NCBI RefSeq assembly: GCF_000425365.1 | Contig: NZ_AUDH01000026.1 | Coordinates: forward strand, 1-41,152 | DNA: 41,152 nt | Direction: 5' to 3' | DNA from: Rubritepida flocculans DSM 14296 | Lineage (GTDB): Bacteria; Pseudomonadota; Alphaproteobacteria; Acetobacterales; Acetobacteraceae | Shown: positions 1 through 8,479 of the stretch, in pieces | Layout: every line of letters begins with the position of its first letter | Position numbering within the stretch: position 1 is the first letter of the stretch | Translations under genes and position numbers: made by a program | Notes under the pieces: generated by a model | Database searches by the model: none | What the model was told of the DNA's origin: nothing | What the model saw: only the letters and a program-made list of their open reading frames with translations

Positions 1-87
1 TCCGCCCGGCGCGGCTATCCGCACCGCCGCCGTCACGCTGTCCTTGTGAACATCAAGCCCCGCACAGCGGGGATGCAGCACTTCCAT
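1..87 (-). CDS. IS110-family transposase, N-terminal part (runs off left edge)
   Basis: Reading leftwards from an ATG at 87, the 29 visible codons begin MEVLHPRCAGLDVHKDSV and stay open to the edge. This is the typical start of the DEDD (RuvC-like) transposases of the IS110 family, where the Asp in 'GLDVHK' is the first catalytic acid. A strong ribosome binding site (GGAGGAGAG) lies just upstream of the ATG. The enzyme moves its element through a circular intermediate using an RNA guide. Only the first tenth or so of the protein is in view, so it cannot be judged whether the gene is intact. Confidence 0.8.
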   Translation of the reverse strand, partial: MEVLHPRCAGLDVHKDSVTAAVRIAAPGG

Positions 88-637
88 CGCTCTCTCCTCC
101 TCTGCCAAGACCGGTGGAGAAGGCCCAAGAAGGGAAGTCTAGACAGCGCGCTCCCAGGCGTCGCCGCCCTTGGCGCAAGCGAGGGTGCTCGGGGCCTTCC
201 GGGTCCAACTGATACGCGGGCTCTGGCGCACCATGACCATGCCGACCTCGCCACCAGCCAAATCACAGTGCCACAGTTTCATCCACGGCGGGTCGGGATC
301 GCCGGTGGGTAACTGATACCCTGGCTTGCTCCGAAGGGGCGCGTCGCTGCCGAGCGGGGGTGACCCGAGCGGACCGATCCGCAAGAGCTTCCCGCCACGA
401 GTTGCCCGTTGCCGGCGCGACAAGCCTTCGCCATGGTATCCGCAGGCGGTAGCGCCGGTCGCGCAAGCGGCTTCGCCGCCGCAGCACTCCGGCCTGGCAT
501 CGGGACCCGCGGCCACCCAATCGCTGTCGCCGCGAAGGACGTCGTAATGTTCATCTCGGGCGCCGTCGGCCCGGCCCCGTGGCGCCGGACGAGCGAACTC
601 GCGGGAGACCGGGGCATGCAGGCGCGGTGCGCGCCGC
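88..637. mobile_element. IS110 5' non-coding end plus gene-free spacer
   Basis: No convincing gene is present in these 550 bases; the open frames on both strands are GC-driven and resemble no family I know. The part next to the transposase start should be the non-coding left end of the IS110 element, which in the IS110 group is transcribed as a structured bridge RNA. The 9-mer AACTGATAC occurs twice, at 207-215 and 311-319, each preceded by GGGT or a similar string. It could mark element ends or paired RNA segments. The element boundary cannot be fixed from this sequence. The remainder would contain the promoter of the sodium symporter gene at 638. Confidence 0.35.
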
Positions 638-1966
638 ATGCGTGAGCAGTGGGGCAGCCAGGCTGGCTTCATCCTGGCCGCGGTCGGCTCGGCGGTCGGG
701 CTCGGGAACATCTGGCGCTTCGCCTATGCGGCCGGCGAGAACGGTGGCGGTGCGTTCCTGTTGGTCTACCTCTTCGTCGTGCTGACGCTCGGCGTGCCGC
801 TGGTCGTCGCGGAGATCGCCATCGGGAAACATGGCAGGGCGGACGGCGTCACTGCCTTCGAACGCCTTGCCCCCGACTCCGCCTGGCGCCGAGTCGGCTG
901 GCTCGGCGTGGCGGGTTCGGCGCTGATCCTGGCTTATTACTCCGTCATTGCCGGCTGGGCGCTGCGCTACTTCTTCGCCGCCGCCCGTGGCACGCTGTGG
1001 GACCGTCCGCCAGGCGGCTTCGCCGAGGGCTTCAGCGCCTTCATCGCCCATCCGATCGAACCGCTCGGCTGGCATGCGGCAATGATGGCGCTCAGCATGG
1101 CCGTCGTCGTCGCAGGCGTCGCGCGCGGGATCGAGCGGGCGTGCCTGTGGCTGATGCCCATGTTGGCGCTCATTGTCGTGGCGCTGGCTGGCTTTGCCCT
1201 GACTTTGCCGGGCTCCTCCGGAGGCGTCGCGTTCCTCTTCGGCCCGACCTGGTCGGCGCTGCTTGACCCGCGCGTCATCCTCGCCGCCATGGGCCAGGCC
1301 TTCTTCTCGATCGGCCTCGGCATGGCGGTATACATCACATATGGCGGCTATCTGCGGCCAGAGCAGCGCATCCCCGGTCCGGCCGCGGCGATCGTCGCCT
1401 GCGACACCACCTTTGCCATCATCGCGGGGCTGGCGATTTTCCCAGCCGTCTTCGCCTTCGGCGGCAACCCGGCAGCTGGTGCGGAACTCGCTTTCATCAC
1501 CCTGCCCGACATCTTCCTGGCCATGCCGGGCGGCAGGGCGGTGGCGATCGCCTTTTTCTTCCTGCTGAGCGCCGCAGCGCTCACCTCCATGATTTCGCTC
1601 ATCGAGGTCCCCGTTGCCGCCCTGATGCAGCGTGCCGGACTGCGGCGCCGCGTGGCCGTACTCGCCGTCGGCGGCGCCGCGCTGCTGGGCGGCGTGCCGC
1701 CGGCGCTCGGTTACGGGCCGCTCGCGTGGCTGAACGTGACCGGCCGGCCGCTGCTGGAGGAGGTGGACCACGTTGTCTCCAACCTCATTCTGCCGCTGGC
1801 CGGATTTGGCCTCGCGCTATTCTTCGGCTGGGTGCTGCCCGCTGGCACGGCGCTGGAACTTGCGGGGATACGCGGCGTAGCCGGGGCGCTACTGCTATGT
1901 GCGATACGCTACCTCGCGCCGGCCTTCATCCTTGGATTGATGTTGTTCCGGCTGGCCTCAGGCTGA
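638..1966 (+). CDS. Sodium-dependent transporter, NSS (SNF) family
   Basis: The 442-residue, highly hydrophobic protein has about 11 predicted membrane segments. The family signature is near the N-terminus (GSAVGLGNIWRFAY, first helix), where the unwound part of TM1 binds sodium and substrate in LeuT-type transporters. Most bacterial members read 'WRFPY', so the Pro-to-Ala change is unusual. The protein is expected to import an amino acid or related small molecule with Na+ across the inner membrane; the substrate cannot be told. Length is at the short end of the family. The ATG at 638 is the only good start before the conserved TM1, but the ribosome binding site is weak. It converges on the antiporter gene with a 10-base gap. 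Confidence 0.92.
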   Translation: MREQWGSQAGFILAAVGSAVGLGNIWRFAYAAGENGGGAFLLVYLFVVLTLGVPLVVAEIAIGKHGRADGVTAFERLAPDSAWRRVGWLGVAGSALILAYYSVIAGWALRYFFAAARGTLWDRPPGGFAEGFSAFIAHPIEPLGWHAAMMALSMAVVVAGVARGIERACLWLMPMLALIVVALAGFALTLPGSSGGVAFLFGPTWSALLDPRVILAAMGQAFFSIGLGMAVYITYGGYLRPEQRIPGPAAAIVACDTTFAIIAGLAIFPAVFAFGGNPAAGAELAFITLPDIFLAMPGGRAVAIAFFFLLSAAALTSMISLIEVPVAALMQRAGLRRRVAVLAVGGAALLGGVPPALGYGPLAWLNVTGRPLLEEVDHVVSNLILPLAGFGLALFFGWVLPAGTALELAGIRGVAGALLLCAIRYLAPAFILGLMLFRLASG

Positions 1967-1976
1967 TCCGGCCCAG

Positions 1977-3659
1977 TCACGTAGCCGGCCCGCATGTGAT
2001 GCGCTCGGCGGCGCGCGCGGCAGCGTCATGGAAGGGCAACAGCACAAGATCGGCACCGCGCCGCAGCAGCTCCTGCGCCTCCACCTCCGACTGCGCCGTG
2101 ACCGCGACACTCCCGCCGAAGCGCTCGCCGCGCAGCACAGTGATCAGGGTTAGGTTGTGGTCCTCATGGGTCAGCCCGCCGGCGCGGCTCGGTATGGCGG
2201 AGATCGCCCAGCGCGCATGCGCGAGCGGCAGCGCTGTCATGAGTTCCGGATCGGTCGCATCGCCATAGATCGCCTGATGGCCGGCGCGGCGCCACGCGCG
2301 CACCGCCTCGGGGTCGAAATCAACCCCCAGCACCGAATAGCCGCGCCGGCGCAGGTTCTCGGCGATCGCGCAGCCGAAGCGGCCGAGCCCGAACAGCACG
2401 ACGTCGGGACGCACGACCTGCCCGTGCGGCGCATCTTCCGCTGTCGCAGCTTCGCGCCACGGATGCGCGCGCTCGAAGACCCGCAGCGGCCGGTCGAACC
2501 AGGCGGCGAGACGATGCGAATGCTGGATCATGTAGGTAGAGAGCGTGATGGTGGTGATTCCGACCAGGGTGACGAGACCGAGCGCAGGCTCCGCCACATG
2601 GCTGAGCGCCACGCCCATGGCCATCAGGATCAGCGAAAACTCACTGATCTGCGCGACCGTCAGCCCGGCGAGGAAGCCGGTGCGCCGCCGGTAGCCCATC
2701 GCCCCCATGATCGCGACGACGATCAGCGGGTTGCCGATCAGCACGAAGGCCGCGAGCAGCGCTGCGGCGCCGAGCTGCCCGCCCATCTCACCGAGGTCCA
2801 GCCGCGCACCGAGCGCGATGAAGAAGAACAGCAGCAGGAAGTCCCGCAGGCTCGACAACCGGGCGGCTATCGCCTCGCGGAAGCTGGTCGAGGCGAGCGA
2901 GACGCCGGCGAGCAGCCCGCCGAGTTCCTTGCCCAGGCCCACCATGTCGCCGATGGCGGCGAGCAGCGCCGCCCAGCCGATCGCGAAGCCCGCCAGAAGC
3001 TCGGGCGAGCCGGCCAGCCGCGCCGTCAGCGGTTCCGCGACGAAGCGGATGACCAGGCCCACGAAAACCAGCATCGCGGCCCCGCCCGCCGCCACCTGGA
3101 CCAGCCCGCCGAGCGCCGCCGCCTGCCCCACCCCGACCGCCATGGCCGAGACCACCACCATGGCTAGCACCACCACAATGTCCTGAACGATCAGGAAGCC
3201 AAGCGCGATGCGGCCGTGCAGGCTGTCGATCTCTCGCTTGTCCGACAGCAGCTTGACGATGATGATCGTGCTGGAGAAGGTCAGCGCGACCGCGACGTAG
3301 AGACTGGTCACGGCATCGAGGCCGAGCAGCAGGCACAGACCGAAGCCGATCACCGCGGTGAACATCACCTGGCCGAGGCCTGTGGCGAGCGCCACGGCAC
3401 CGAGGCTGCGCACGAGGCCGATATCGAGCTTGAGGCCGACCAGGAACAGCAGCACGGCGATGCCGAGTTCGCTCAACAGCTCGATATGGACATCGGAGCG
3501 CGCGATGTTCAGCACGCCCGGCCCCGCGAGGATGCCCGCGCCGATCAACCCGACGATCAGCGGCTGGTGGAGCAGCCGCGCGACAAGGCCGGCGCCCGCG
3601 CCGAGGGCCAGCAGAGCGGCGATCTCATAAAAGACCGAGGCCGCGATCAGCTCAGTCAC
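1977..3659 (-). CDS. CPA2 monovalent cation:proton antiporter with RCK (TrkA-N) domain
   Basis: The 560-residue protein has an N-terminal Na+/H+ exchanger domain of about 12 membrane segments (roughly residues 1-390). A cytoplasmic Rossmann-type TrkA-N domain follows (about 415-540), with the nucleotide loop GLGRFGCAIAE and the acidic strand end VDFDPE. This is the KefB/YbaL/RosB-like architecture: K+ or Na+ exchange for H+, gated by a bound nucleotide. It starts with GTG at 3659, overlapping the stop of the upstream stress-protein gene by 8 bases (GTGACTGA), which suggests translational coupling. It is therefore the second gene of a stress-protein/antiporter operon. The transported ion is inferred from the family only. 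Confidence 0.92.
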   Translation of the reverse strand: MTELIAASVFYEIAALLALGAGAGLVARLLHQPLIVGLIGAGILAGPGVLNIARSDVHIELLSELGIAVLLFLVGLKLDIGLVRSLGAVALATGLGQVMFTAVIGFGLCLLLGLDAVTSLYVAVALTFSSTIIIVKLLSDKREIDSLHGRIALGFLIVQDIVVVLAMVVVSAMAVGVGQAAALGGLVQVAAGGAAMLVFVGLVIRFVAEPLTARLAGSPELLAGFAIGWAALLAAIGDMVGLGKELGGLLAGVSLASTSFREAIAARLSSLRDFLLLFFFIALGARLDLGEMGGQLGAAALLAAFVLIGNPLIVVAIMGAMGYRRRTGFLAGLTVAQISEFSLILMAMGVALSHVAEPALGLVTLVGITTITLSTYMIQHSHRLAAWFDRPLRVFERAHPWREAATAEDAPHGQVVRPDVVLFGLGRFGCAIAENLRRRGYSVLGVDFDPEAVRAWRRAGHQAIYGDATDPELMTALPLAHARWAISAIPSRAGGLTHEDHNLTLITVLRGERFGGSVAVTAQSEVEAQELLRRGADLVLLPFHDAAARAAERITCGPAT

Positions 3660-4587
3660 GACTGGCTACCGGGGGGCGCCCGCGGGCGTACTCAGGCGCC
3701 TCGGGTGGGACGGCAAGGACGTCGCAGCGCGCCGCCGCAAGCACCTCGGCCGCCACGCTTCCGAGGACGGCGCGGCGCAGGAAACCCGCGCCGGCAGTGC
3801 CGATGACGACGAGGTCGGGGCGTGACTGCTCCGCGGCCTGCACGATGGCCGCCGCCGCCCGCCCGGCCACCACGCGCTGCTCTGGCCGATACGGCAGGCC
3901 GAGCGTGGCGACGCAGGCGGCCAGCGCGGCGGCGGCCTCGCGCGCAGCATCGGCTTCGTGCGCCGCCACGGCGGCCGGCGGCGCGTCGGCCAGTGCCAGC
4001 GCGCCAAGGCCGGGCGGCTCGAAGGCGTGCAGCAGCGTCAGTCGCGCGCGGTCGAGCAATCCCAGTCGTACCGCGACATGAAGTGCCCGCGTCGCATGCT
4101 CGGAAAGGTCGGTGGCGGCGAGCACTTGGCGGTATGGACCGGCCGGCGCCCGATTGACCATCAAGACCGGGCAGCGGCCGTGGCGCATGACCCGCTCGAC
4201 CGTGGTGCCGACGAAGATGTCGCGCAGCGGTCGGCGCCGGTGCTCGCCGAGCACGATGAGTTCGGCCTTCCACGTCTCGGCAACGCGCAAGATCGCCTCG
4301 AAGGGGTCGCCTTCCTCGATCAGCGGGAGAATTGGAAGCGCCGAGGCCTGTCCGAGGGCGGCGACCTGCTCGTGAAGGATCGCCGATGCCTCGCGACGTT
4401 CGGCCTCGACGAGGCGACGCGGCTGGTCGTCGTCGACCGCGTGCAGCACGAGCAACTCCGCGCCCGTCTTGGCGGCGATGAGCGCGGCGCGGCGCAGCGC
4501 GCGGTCGGCGCGCGACGAGAGATCGGTGCCGGCGAGGATCCGCCGGGAAGCGCGCCCCTGGTCGATGTTGCCATCCAAATCCGGCAT
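3652..4587 (-). CDS. Universal stress protein, tandem UspA domains
   Basis: The 311-residue cytoplasmic protein has two UspA domains, about residues 12-145 (begins RRILAGTDLSSRADRA) and 155-305 (begins RQVLAATDLSEHATRA). The second keeps the ATP-binding pattern G-2x-G-9x-G-S (GTAGAGFLRRAVLGS), so ATP binding is expected there. The first has a degenerate version (GEHRRRP...GTT). Such tandem proteins support survival under starvation, hypoxia or membrane stress. The start at 4587 is chosen over a longer frame because of the ribosome binding site GGAGGA and because similarity begins there. Its last codons overlap the antiporter start, so the two are probably co-transcribed and act together in ion or energy stress. 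Confidence 0.92.
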   Translation of the reverse strand: MPDLDGNIDQGRASRRILAGTDLSSRADRALRRAALIAAKTGAELLVLHAVDDDQPRRLVEAERREASAILHEQVAALGQASALPILPLIEEGDPFEAILRVAETWKAELIVLGEHRRRPLRDIFVGTTVERVMRHGRCPVLMVNRAPAGPYRQVLAATDLSEHATRALHVAVRLGLLDRARLTLLHAFEPPGLGALALADAPPAAVAAHEADAAREAAAALAACVATLGLPYRPEQRVVAGRAAAAIVQAAEQSRPDLVVIGTAGAGFLRRAVLGSVAAEVLAAARCDVLAVPPEAPEYARGRPPVASRD

Positions 4588-4749
4588 CTGCCTGTTCCTC
4601 CGATTGCTTCGACGCCATTTGCGAGGCGCCGATACGGCCGCCACGCGCTTGTGCTGCGCCCGCAAGGAGGCAGGGCAACGCGCTGCCCGCCCGCCGTCGC
4701 CGCTGGTGGGCGCAGCCCTGGCGCGAGGCCGCGCCAACAGCCGCATCCG

Positions 4750-5379
4750 TCACCACCAGCCGAGCGCCACGAGTGCGAGATGCAGCGCATAGACCGTCCC
4801 TGCACTGATGGCGAGGACCCATGCCAGCGCCAGCAGGCCAAGGCAGAGGGCGACGAGCACCGCCAGGCCGTCGCGCGCGAGCAGGCCGAGACCGAGCAGG
4901 ATCAGCGCGATCCCGGGGGGCTGATTGCCGAACGGTACCGGGGGGATGAGGGCGAGCCCCAGCAGGCCGATGCTCGCCCCAATTAGCGGCCGGGCGGCCG
5001 CGCCGGTGAGCCAGCGCAGCCGCCCCGGCCGCAGCCACCGCTCGACTCGCTCCACCAGCGGCAGCGCGCGCCGGAACACGGCGGCGAGGGCGTTGTGGGG
5101 CAGGCCGATGCGCAGCAGCACCCCCGGCAGCCGGAGCCGCCTCGCGCCCAGGCCGAACTCCACGCCGATCAGTATCAGGAGCGTTCCCGCCACCGGGCCG
5201 GTAGGCAGGACGGGGATCGGCAGCAACGAGGGGAGCGCCAACAGCACCACCGCCAGCGGCACGCCTGCCGAGCCCAGCCCATCCAGCAGCATGCCGATGG
5301 TTGTCGCCTGTCCGGCCTCGGCCTGGGCCGCGACACGGCGCAGCGCCATTGATGCCGGGTGATAGGATGTCGCGGTCAT
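4750..5379 (-). CDS. exoD: ExoD-family exopolysaccharide-associated membrane protein
   Basis: The 209-residue protein has five or six hydrophobic segments and the ExoD-family pattern. A short amphipathic N-terminus (residues 1-35) precedes LALPSLLPIPVLPTGPVAG, an Arg-rich loop near 60-100, and an 'LIPPVPFGNQPPGIALILLG' repeat near 145-165. The two Pro-rich hydrophobic halves resemble each other, as is usual for this family. ExoD affects exopolysaccharide production and alkali tolerance in Rhizobium; its molecular activity is unknown. It lies upstream of the stress-protein/antiporter pair on the same strand (162-base gap), so a link to pH or ion stress is plausible. The upstream ribosome binding site is weak; an alternative start lies ten codons in. 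Confidence 0.85.
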   Translation of the reverse strand: MTATSYHPASMALRRVAAQAEAGQATTIGMLLDGLGSAGVPLAVVLLALPSLLPIPVLPTGPVAGTLLILIGVEFGLGARRLRLPGVLLRIGLPHNALAAVFRRALPLVERVERWLRPGRLRWLTGAAARPLIGASIGLLGLALIPPVPFGNQPPGIALILLGLGLLARDGLAVLVALCLGLLALAWVLAISAGTVYALHLALVALGWW

Positions 5380-5473
5380 CGCAGTGGCGCACGACGAGAT
5401 GCGCCCGCTTCGCGCCGCACAGGCGCGTGGCTAGGACTTGGCCAACGCCGCGCGGCTGCCGATTTCAGGTGGC

Positions 5474-6151
5474 ATGCTGCCACGACGCACCCTCCTCGCC
5501 TTGCTTCCCTCCGCCTGCGCCGCGACGCCCCGACAGCGCACGGGACCGCCGGCGGGGACGGGCAACTCCCTCGTTGTCATCGCCGAATCCTGGCATACTG
5601 AGATCTGCCTCCCGGCTCATGCGCTGGTCTCCACGCCGCTCGCGCCGCTGCGGGCCGGTGCCCCGGCGGCAGAGGCCTTCGGCTTCGGCTTCGGGCTCGA
5701 GAGCTGGATGCGGGCGGATCGGCCCGGCCTGAATGAGGCGCTTGAAGCGTTGGCCAGCGGCCCCGCGGTGGTCTCGATCCGCGCGCTCGATGGCTCGGTG
5801 CCGCCGGGGGCGGAGGAGATGGTTGCCCTCCGGGTCCCCGAAGCCGGCATCGCCGCCATCGCCGCCTTCATCGCCGGCCAAATCTCCGAACCTGTGCCGC
5901 CCTCCCTGCCGGCGGGCGCCGGGCTCAGGCTGGTGCCCTCCTCCATCGCCTACTCGCTGCACTTCACTTGCAACACATGGGTCATGCGCACCCTCGCCGA
6001 GGCCGGGCTGCCGGTCCCGGTCGCCGGGATCGTCCTGCGCCGCCAAGCCATGGCGGCGGTTCGGGCGGAGGCGGAGCGTCAGGCGCGCACGCCCCGGGAT
6101 GCGGGAGGACGCGCCGCGGATCACGCCGTACGAGGCCAGCCGCGGCCATGA
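5474..6151 (+). CDS. DUF2459 family protein (exported, unknown function)
   Basis: The 225-residue protein shows the DUF2459 hallmarks. 'VVIAESWHTEICLPA' carries the conserved His near residue 40, there is a Gly/Phe-rich stretch FGFGFGLESW, and a C-terminal 'YSLHFTCNTWVMRTLAEAGLPV' carries the conserved Cys-Asn. The Cys/His pattern is reminiscent of a papain-like fold, but no activity has been demonstrated. The N-terminus (MLPRRTLLALLPSACAA) looks like a short export signal; the Cys does not fit a canonical lipobox. The start at 5474 is preferred over 5438 because AGGTGG precedes it and it gives the signal peptide. It is divergent from the exoD gene and convergent with the alcohol dehydrogenase gene. 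Confidence 0.75.
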   Translation: MLPRRTLLALLPSACAATPRQRTGPPAGTGNSLVVIAESWHTEICLPAHALVSTPLAPLRAGAPAAEAFGFGFGLESWMRADRPGLNEALEALASGPAVVSIRALDGSVPPGAEEMVALRVPEAGIAAIAAFIAGQISEPVPPSLPAGAGLRLVPSSIAYSLHFTCNTWVMRTLAEAGLPVPVAGIVLRRQAMAAVRAEAERQARTPRDAGGRAADHAVRGQPRP

Positions 6152-6178
6152 CATGGCCTGATCGTCCCGGCACCGCGG

Positions 6179-7261
6179 TCACGGCACGATCGCAACTTTC
6201 ATTACCCCATCCCGCTGGTGACTGAAGAGATCGTAGGCCTCAACGACCTGGTCCAGCTTGAAGCGATGCGTGACCAGCGGCTTGAGGTCGAGCCTCCCAT
6301 TCGCGATGACCTCCATCAGCCGTCGCATGCGCTCTTTGCCGCCAGGGCAGAGCGTCGTGACGATGGTATGATCGCCGAGGCCGGCGGCGAAGGCGTCATA
6401 CGGAATTGTCAGGTCGGTCGAATAGACGCCGAGCGAGGAGAGCGTGCCGCCCGGCCGCAGGACGCGCAGCGCACCCTCGAAGGTGGATTGAGCGCCGAGC
6501 GCCTCGATCGCCACGTCGACGCCGCGCCCATCCGTCAGGCGCATGATCTCCTGCACCGGATTGACCTTGGAGAAATCCACCAGGTGGTCGGCGCCGAGGC
6601 GGCGCGCGATGGCGAGCCGCTCGGGCACGCGGTCCACGGCGATGATGGTGGTCGCGCCCATCAGCTTCGCCCCGGCAGTCGCGCACAGGCCGATCGGTCC
6701 CTGGGCGAAGACCGCCACGGTGTCGCCGATCTGCACCTTGCCGCTCTCGGCGCCCGAGAAGCCGGTGGACATGATGTCGGGGCACATCAGCACCTGCTCG
6801 TCCGTTAGATTGTCCGGCACCGCGGCGAGGTTCGTCATGGCATCGGGCACCAGCACGTACTCGGCCTGGCATCCGTCGATCGTGTTGCCGAAGCGCCAGC
6901 CGCCCATCGGGCGCCACCCGTGCTTCGTGCCTGCGCCGTCCTGGCTGCACCGCCCGCAGAGGCACGCATTCGACCAGCCGGAAGGCGTGATGGCGCCCGC
7001 GATCACCCGCTGGCCTTCGCGGTAACCCTTCACGCCCGATCCAAGGCGCTCGATCACGCCGACCGGCTCATGGCCGATCGTGAGTCCCTCGGCAACCGGA
7101 TACTCACCCTTCATGATGTGCACGTCGGTGCCACAGATCGTTGTCGTGGTGATGCGGAGCAGCGCGTCGAGCGGGCCGACCTCGGGGACGGTCTTCTCGC
7201 GCAACTCGATCTTCCCCGGTTCGACGAAGACGGCGGCCTTCATGGTCTTGGGCATCGGCAT
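6179..7261 (-). CDS. Zinc-dependent medium-chain alcohol dehydrogenase (TBADH-like)
   Basis: The 360-residue protein matches the secondary-alcohol dehydrogenase type (Thermoanaerobacter/Clostridium enzymes) of the medium-chain family. Catalytic zinc ligands are Cys43 (ICGTDVH), His64-Glu65 (IGHEPVG) and Asp162 (CPDIMSTGF). Unlike TBADH it has extra cysteines at 100-105 (ACLCGRC), near the usual structural-zinc lobe. The nucleotide loop is QGPIGL, and Asp210 ends the second strand (AVDRVPER), which favours NAD(H) over NADP(H). It interconverts an alcohol and an aldehyde or ketone in the cytoplasm. The ribosome binding site GAGGGAG precedes the ATG. It is the last gene of the HTH/CBS-BON/ADH unit (29-base gap), so a role in redox balance at low oxygen is plausible. 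Confidence 0.92.
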   Translation of the reverse strand: MPMPKTMKAAVFVEPGKIELREKTVPEVGPLDALLRITTTTICGTDVHIMKGEYPVAEGLTIGHEPVGVIERLGSGVKGYREGQRVIAGAITPSGWSNACLCGRCSQDGAGTKHGWRPMGGWRFGNTIDGCQAEYVLVPDAMTNLAAVPDNLTDEQVLMCPDIMSTGFSGAESGKVQIGDTVAVFAQGPIGLCATAGAKLMGATTIIAVDRVPERLAIARRLGADHLVDFSKVNPVQEIMRLTDGRGVDVAIEALGAQSTFEGALRVLRPGGTLSSLGVYSTDLTIPYDAFAAGLGDHTIVTTLCPGGKERMRRLMEVIANGRLDLKPLVTHRFKLDQVVEAYDLFSHQRDGVMKVAIVP

Positions 7262-7290
7262 GCTCCCTCGAAGTGGACGTCTCGGCGCGC

Positions 7291-7983
7291 CTAGCGCGCT
7301 CCGAGCAGGAAGGGTGGCGGCGCGGAGAACTCGGTCTCCACGCGCTTAACGCCGGGCAGTCCCTCGGCAAGCACCCGAAGGGCGCGGCGGATGTCCTCGG
7401 AGCCGCAGAAGCCGTGCAGGCGCACGACACCGTCGGCGACGTCGAAGAACATGAGCTGTCTGTCGAACCAGGGCTGCGCGCGCAGGGCGGTGGACAGGGC
7501 GCGCCGGATCTCGGCATCCGATCTCGCGACGGCAGTTCCACCATCGCAGATGATGAGCGCGCGCAACAGGTCTGCGCGGGAGACAATCCCCACCAGGACG
7601 CCGTCACGCAGCACGGGCACGCGGCGCACGCCGCGCGTCTCCATGATGTGCGCGACCTGCTCCGCCGTCGCATCCTCGCCCACGCTTGCCACTTCCATGG
7701 TCATGGCATCCTTCACCGTGCGGCCGTGGATGCGGGCGAAGCGCGCGGCGTCCGTTTCCGGCGCGCGGAACAGGCTGGCGAACCAGCCCGCCTTTGGCGA
7801 CGCCGAATCGGCGAGCCTTTTGATCAGGTCGCCCTCGGTGATGATCCCGACCAGCAGCCCGTCATCCCGCACCACCGGCGCGCCCGACACGCCGCGTTCG
7901 GCCATCGCGCGAGCCGCGGCTTCCAGGCCCATGTCCGGCAGGAAGGTCAGCAGGCCGGTCGACATCAGATCACGCGCGAGCAT
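7291..7983 (-). CDS. CBS-pair and BON domain protein
   Basis: The 230-residue protein has two CBS domains (about residues 5-58 and 92-146, with 'GVSGAPVVRDDGLLVGIITEGDL' and 'GVRRVPVLRDGVLVGIVSRADL') and a C-terminal BON domain (about 155-222, 'GVVRLHGFCGSEDIRRALR'). CBS pairs bind adenosyl nucleotides such as AMP or ATP; BON domains are associated with membranes or osmotic shock. The combination suggests an energy-state sensor, but its target is unknown. The ATG at 7983 has an excellent ribosome binding site (AAAGGAGAAG) and replaces an artificially longer frame reaching back over the HTH gene. It is the middle gene of the unit below the FNR/FixK box at 8395. Confidence 0.9.
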   Translation of the reverse strand: MLARDLMSTGLLTFLPDMGLEAAARAMAERGVSGAPVVRDDGLLVGIITEGDLIKRLADSASPKAGWFASLFRAPETDAARFARIHGRTVKDAMTMEVASVGEDATAEQVAHIMETRGVRRVPVLRDGVLVGIVSRADLLRALIICDGGTAVARSDAEIRRALSTALRAQPWFDRQLMFFDVADGVVRLHGFCGSEDIRRALRVLAEGLPGVKRVETEFSAPPPFLLGAR

Positions 7984-8029
7984 CTCGCTTCTCCTTTCCG
8001 TGGCCCGCGCCGTGACGGACCGCTTTCGA

Positions 8030-8329
8030 TCAATGATTGCATCGGGAGCCTCGGGGCCGTAACCCGTCACAGGGCAGATCTGATGCTGTTTCGTCGCCCA
8101 GGGCTTCGACCTGGGTTGTTCCAGTGCCGACGGCGCCAAGGGTAATCGGCTCCCGGCAGGTCTCGTGAGCGGCGAGAAAAGCCTCGAGGTCGCGTGGAAT
8201 CACGCGCCACTCGCGGCCGAGATCGATGGCGCGGAGCTCCCGGAGCCTGATCCAGTGACGGACGGTGGCCTCCGACACCTGAACCACGTCCGCGACTTCC
8301 TTCATGGTCAGGAACCGTCGCGTGAGCAT
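8030..8329 (-). CDS. Small helix-turn-helix protein (HTH_17/excisionase-like)
   Basis: The 99-residue protein has an N-terminal winged helix-turn-helix of the MerR/excisionase type (residues 5-55: FLTMKEVADVVQVSEATVRH, then LGREWRVIPRDLEAFL). An unrecognised, probably disordered tail of about 45 residues follows. Such domains bind DNA; here it stands in a metabolic context, not beside an integrase, so a transcription regulator is more likely than an excisionase. The start at 8329 has GGGAGGAG upstream. It is the first gene of a unit with the CBS-BON (46-base gap) and ADH genes. A perfect FNR/FixK box lies 66 bases upstream of its start codon. Confidence 0.82.
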   Translation of the reverse strand: MLTRRFLTMKEVADVVQVSEATVRHWIRLRELRAIDLGREWRVIPRDLEAFLAAHETCREPITLGAVGTGTTQVEALGDETASDLPCDGLRPRGSRCNH

Positions 8330-8394
8330 CGTGCTCCTCCCGGTTGCACGCTCATCAGGGTTGCAAGATTGCCCGTGAGCAACACTGGCCCACA

Positions 8395-8408
8395 TTGATG
8401 TGCATCAA
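8395..8408 (-). promoter_or_regulatory. FNR/FixK-type box upstream of the HTH-CBS-ADH unit
   Basis: TTGATGTGCATCAA matches the FNR/Anr/FixK consensus TTGAT-N4-ATCAA at all ten fixed positions. Its centre is about 72 bases upstream of the HTH start codon on the minus strand; no plus-strand gene begins nearby, so the target is the HTH/CBS-BON/ADH unit. Activator sites usually sit near -41.5, which would place transcription start near 8360. I could not identify a clear -10 element. Confidence 0.7.
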
Positions 8409-8479
8409 CGCCCTTTGGGCCGTATCGAGTGGGCTTGAGTGCCGCCCCGCCGTTGTCGCGCGGCAACGCGACCACCGGC

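Noticed and set aside
551-1771. 406-codon minus-strand open frame across the sodium symporter
   Set aside because: Arg/Asp/Gln-rich shadow of the NSS transporter frame.
6160-6191. Bidirectional terminator between the DUF2459 and ADH genes (GATCGT...ACGATC)
   Set aside because: The stem has several mismatches, overlaps the ADH stop codon and lacks a U-run, so it was not listed as a feature.
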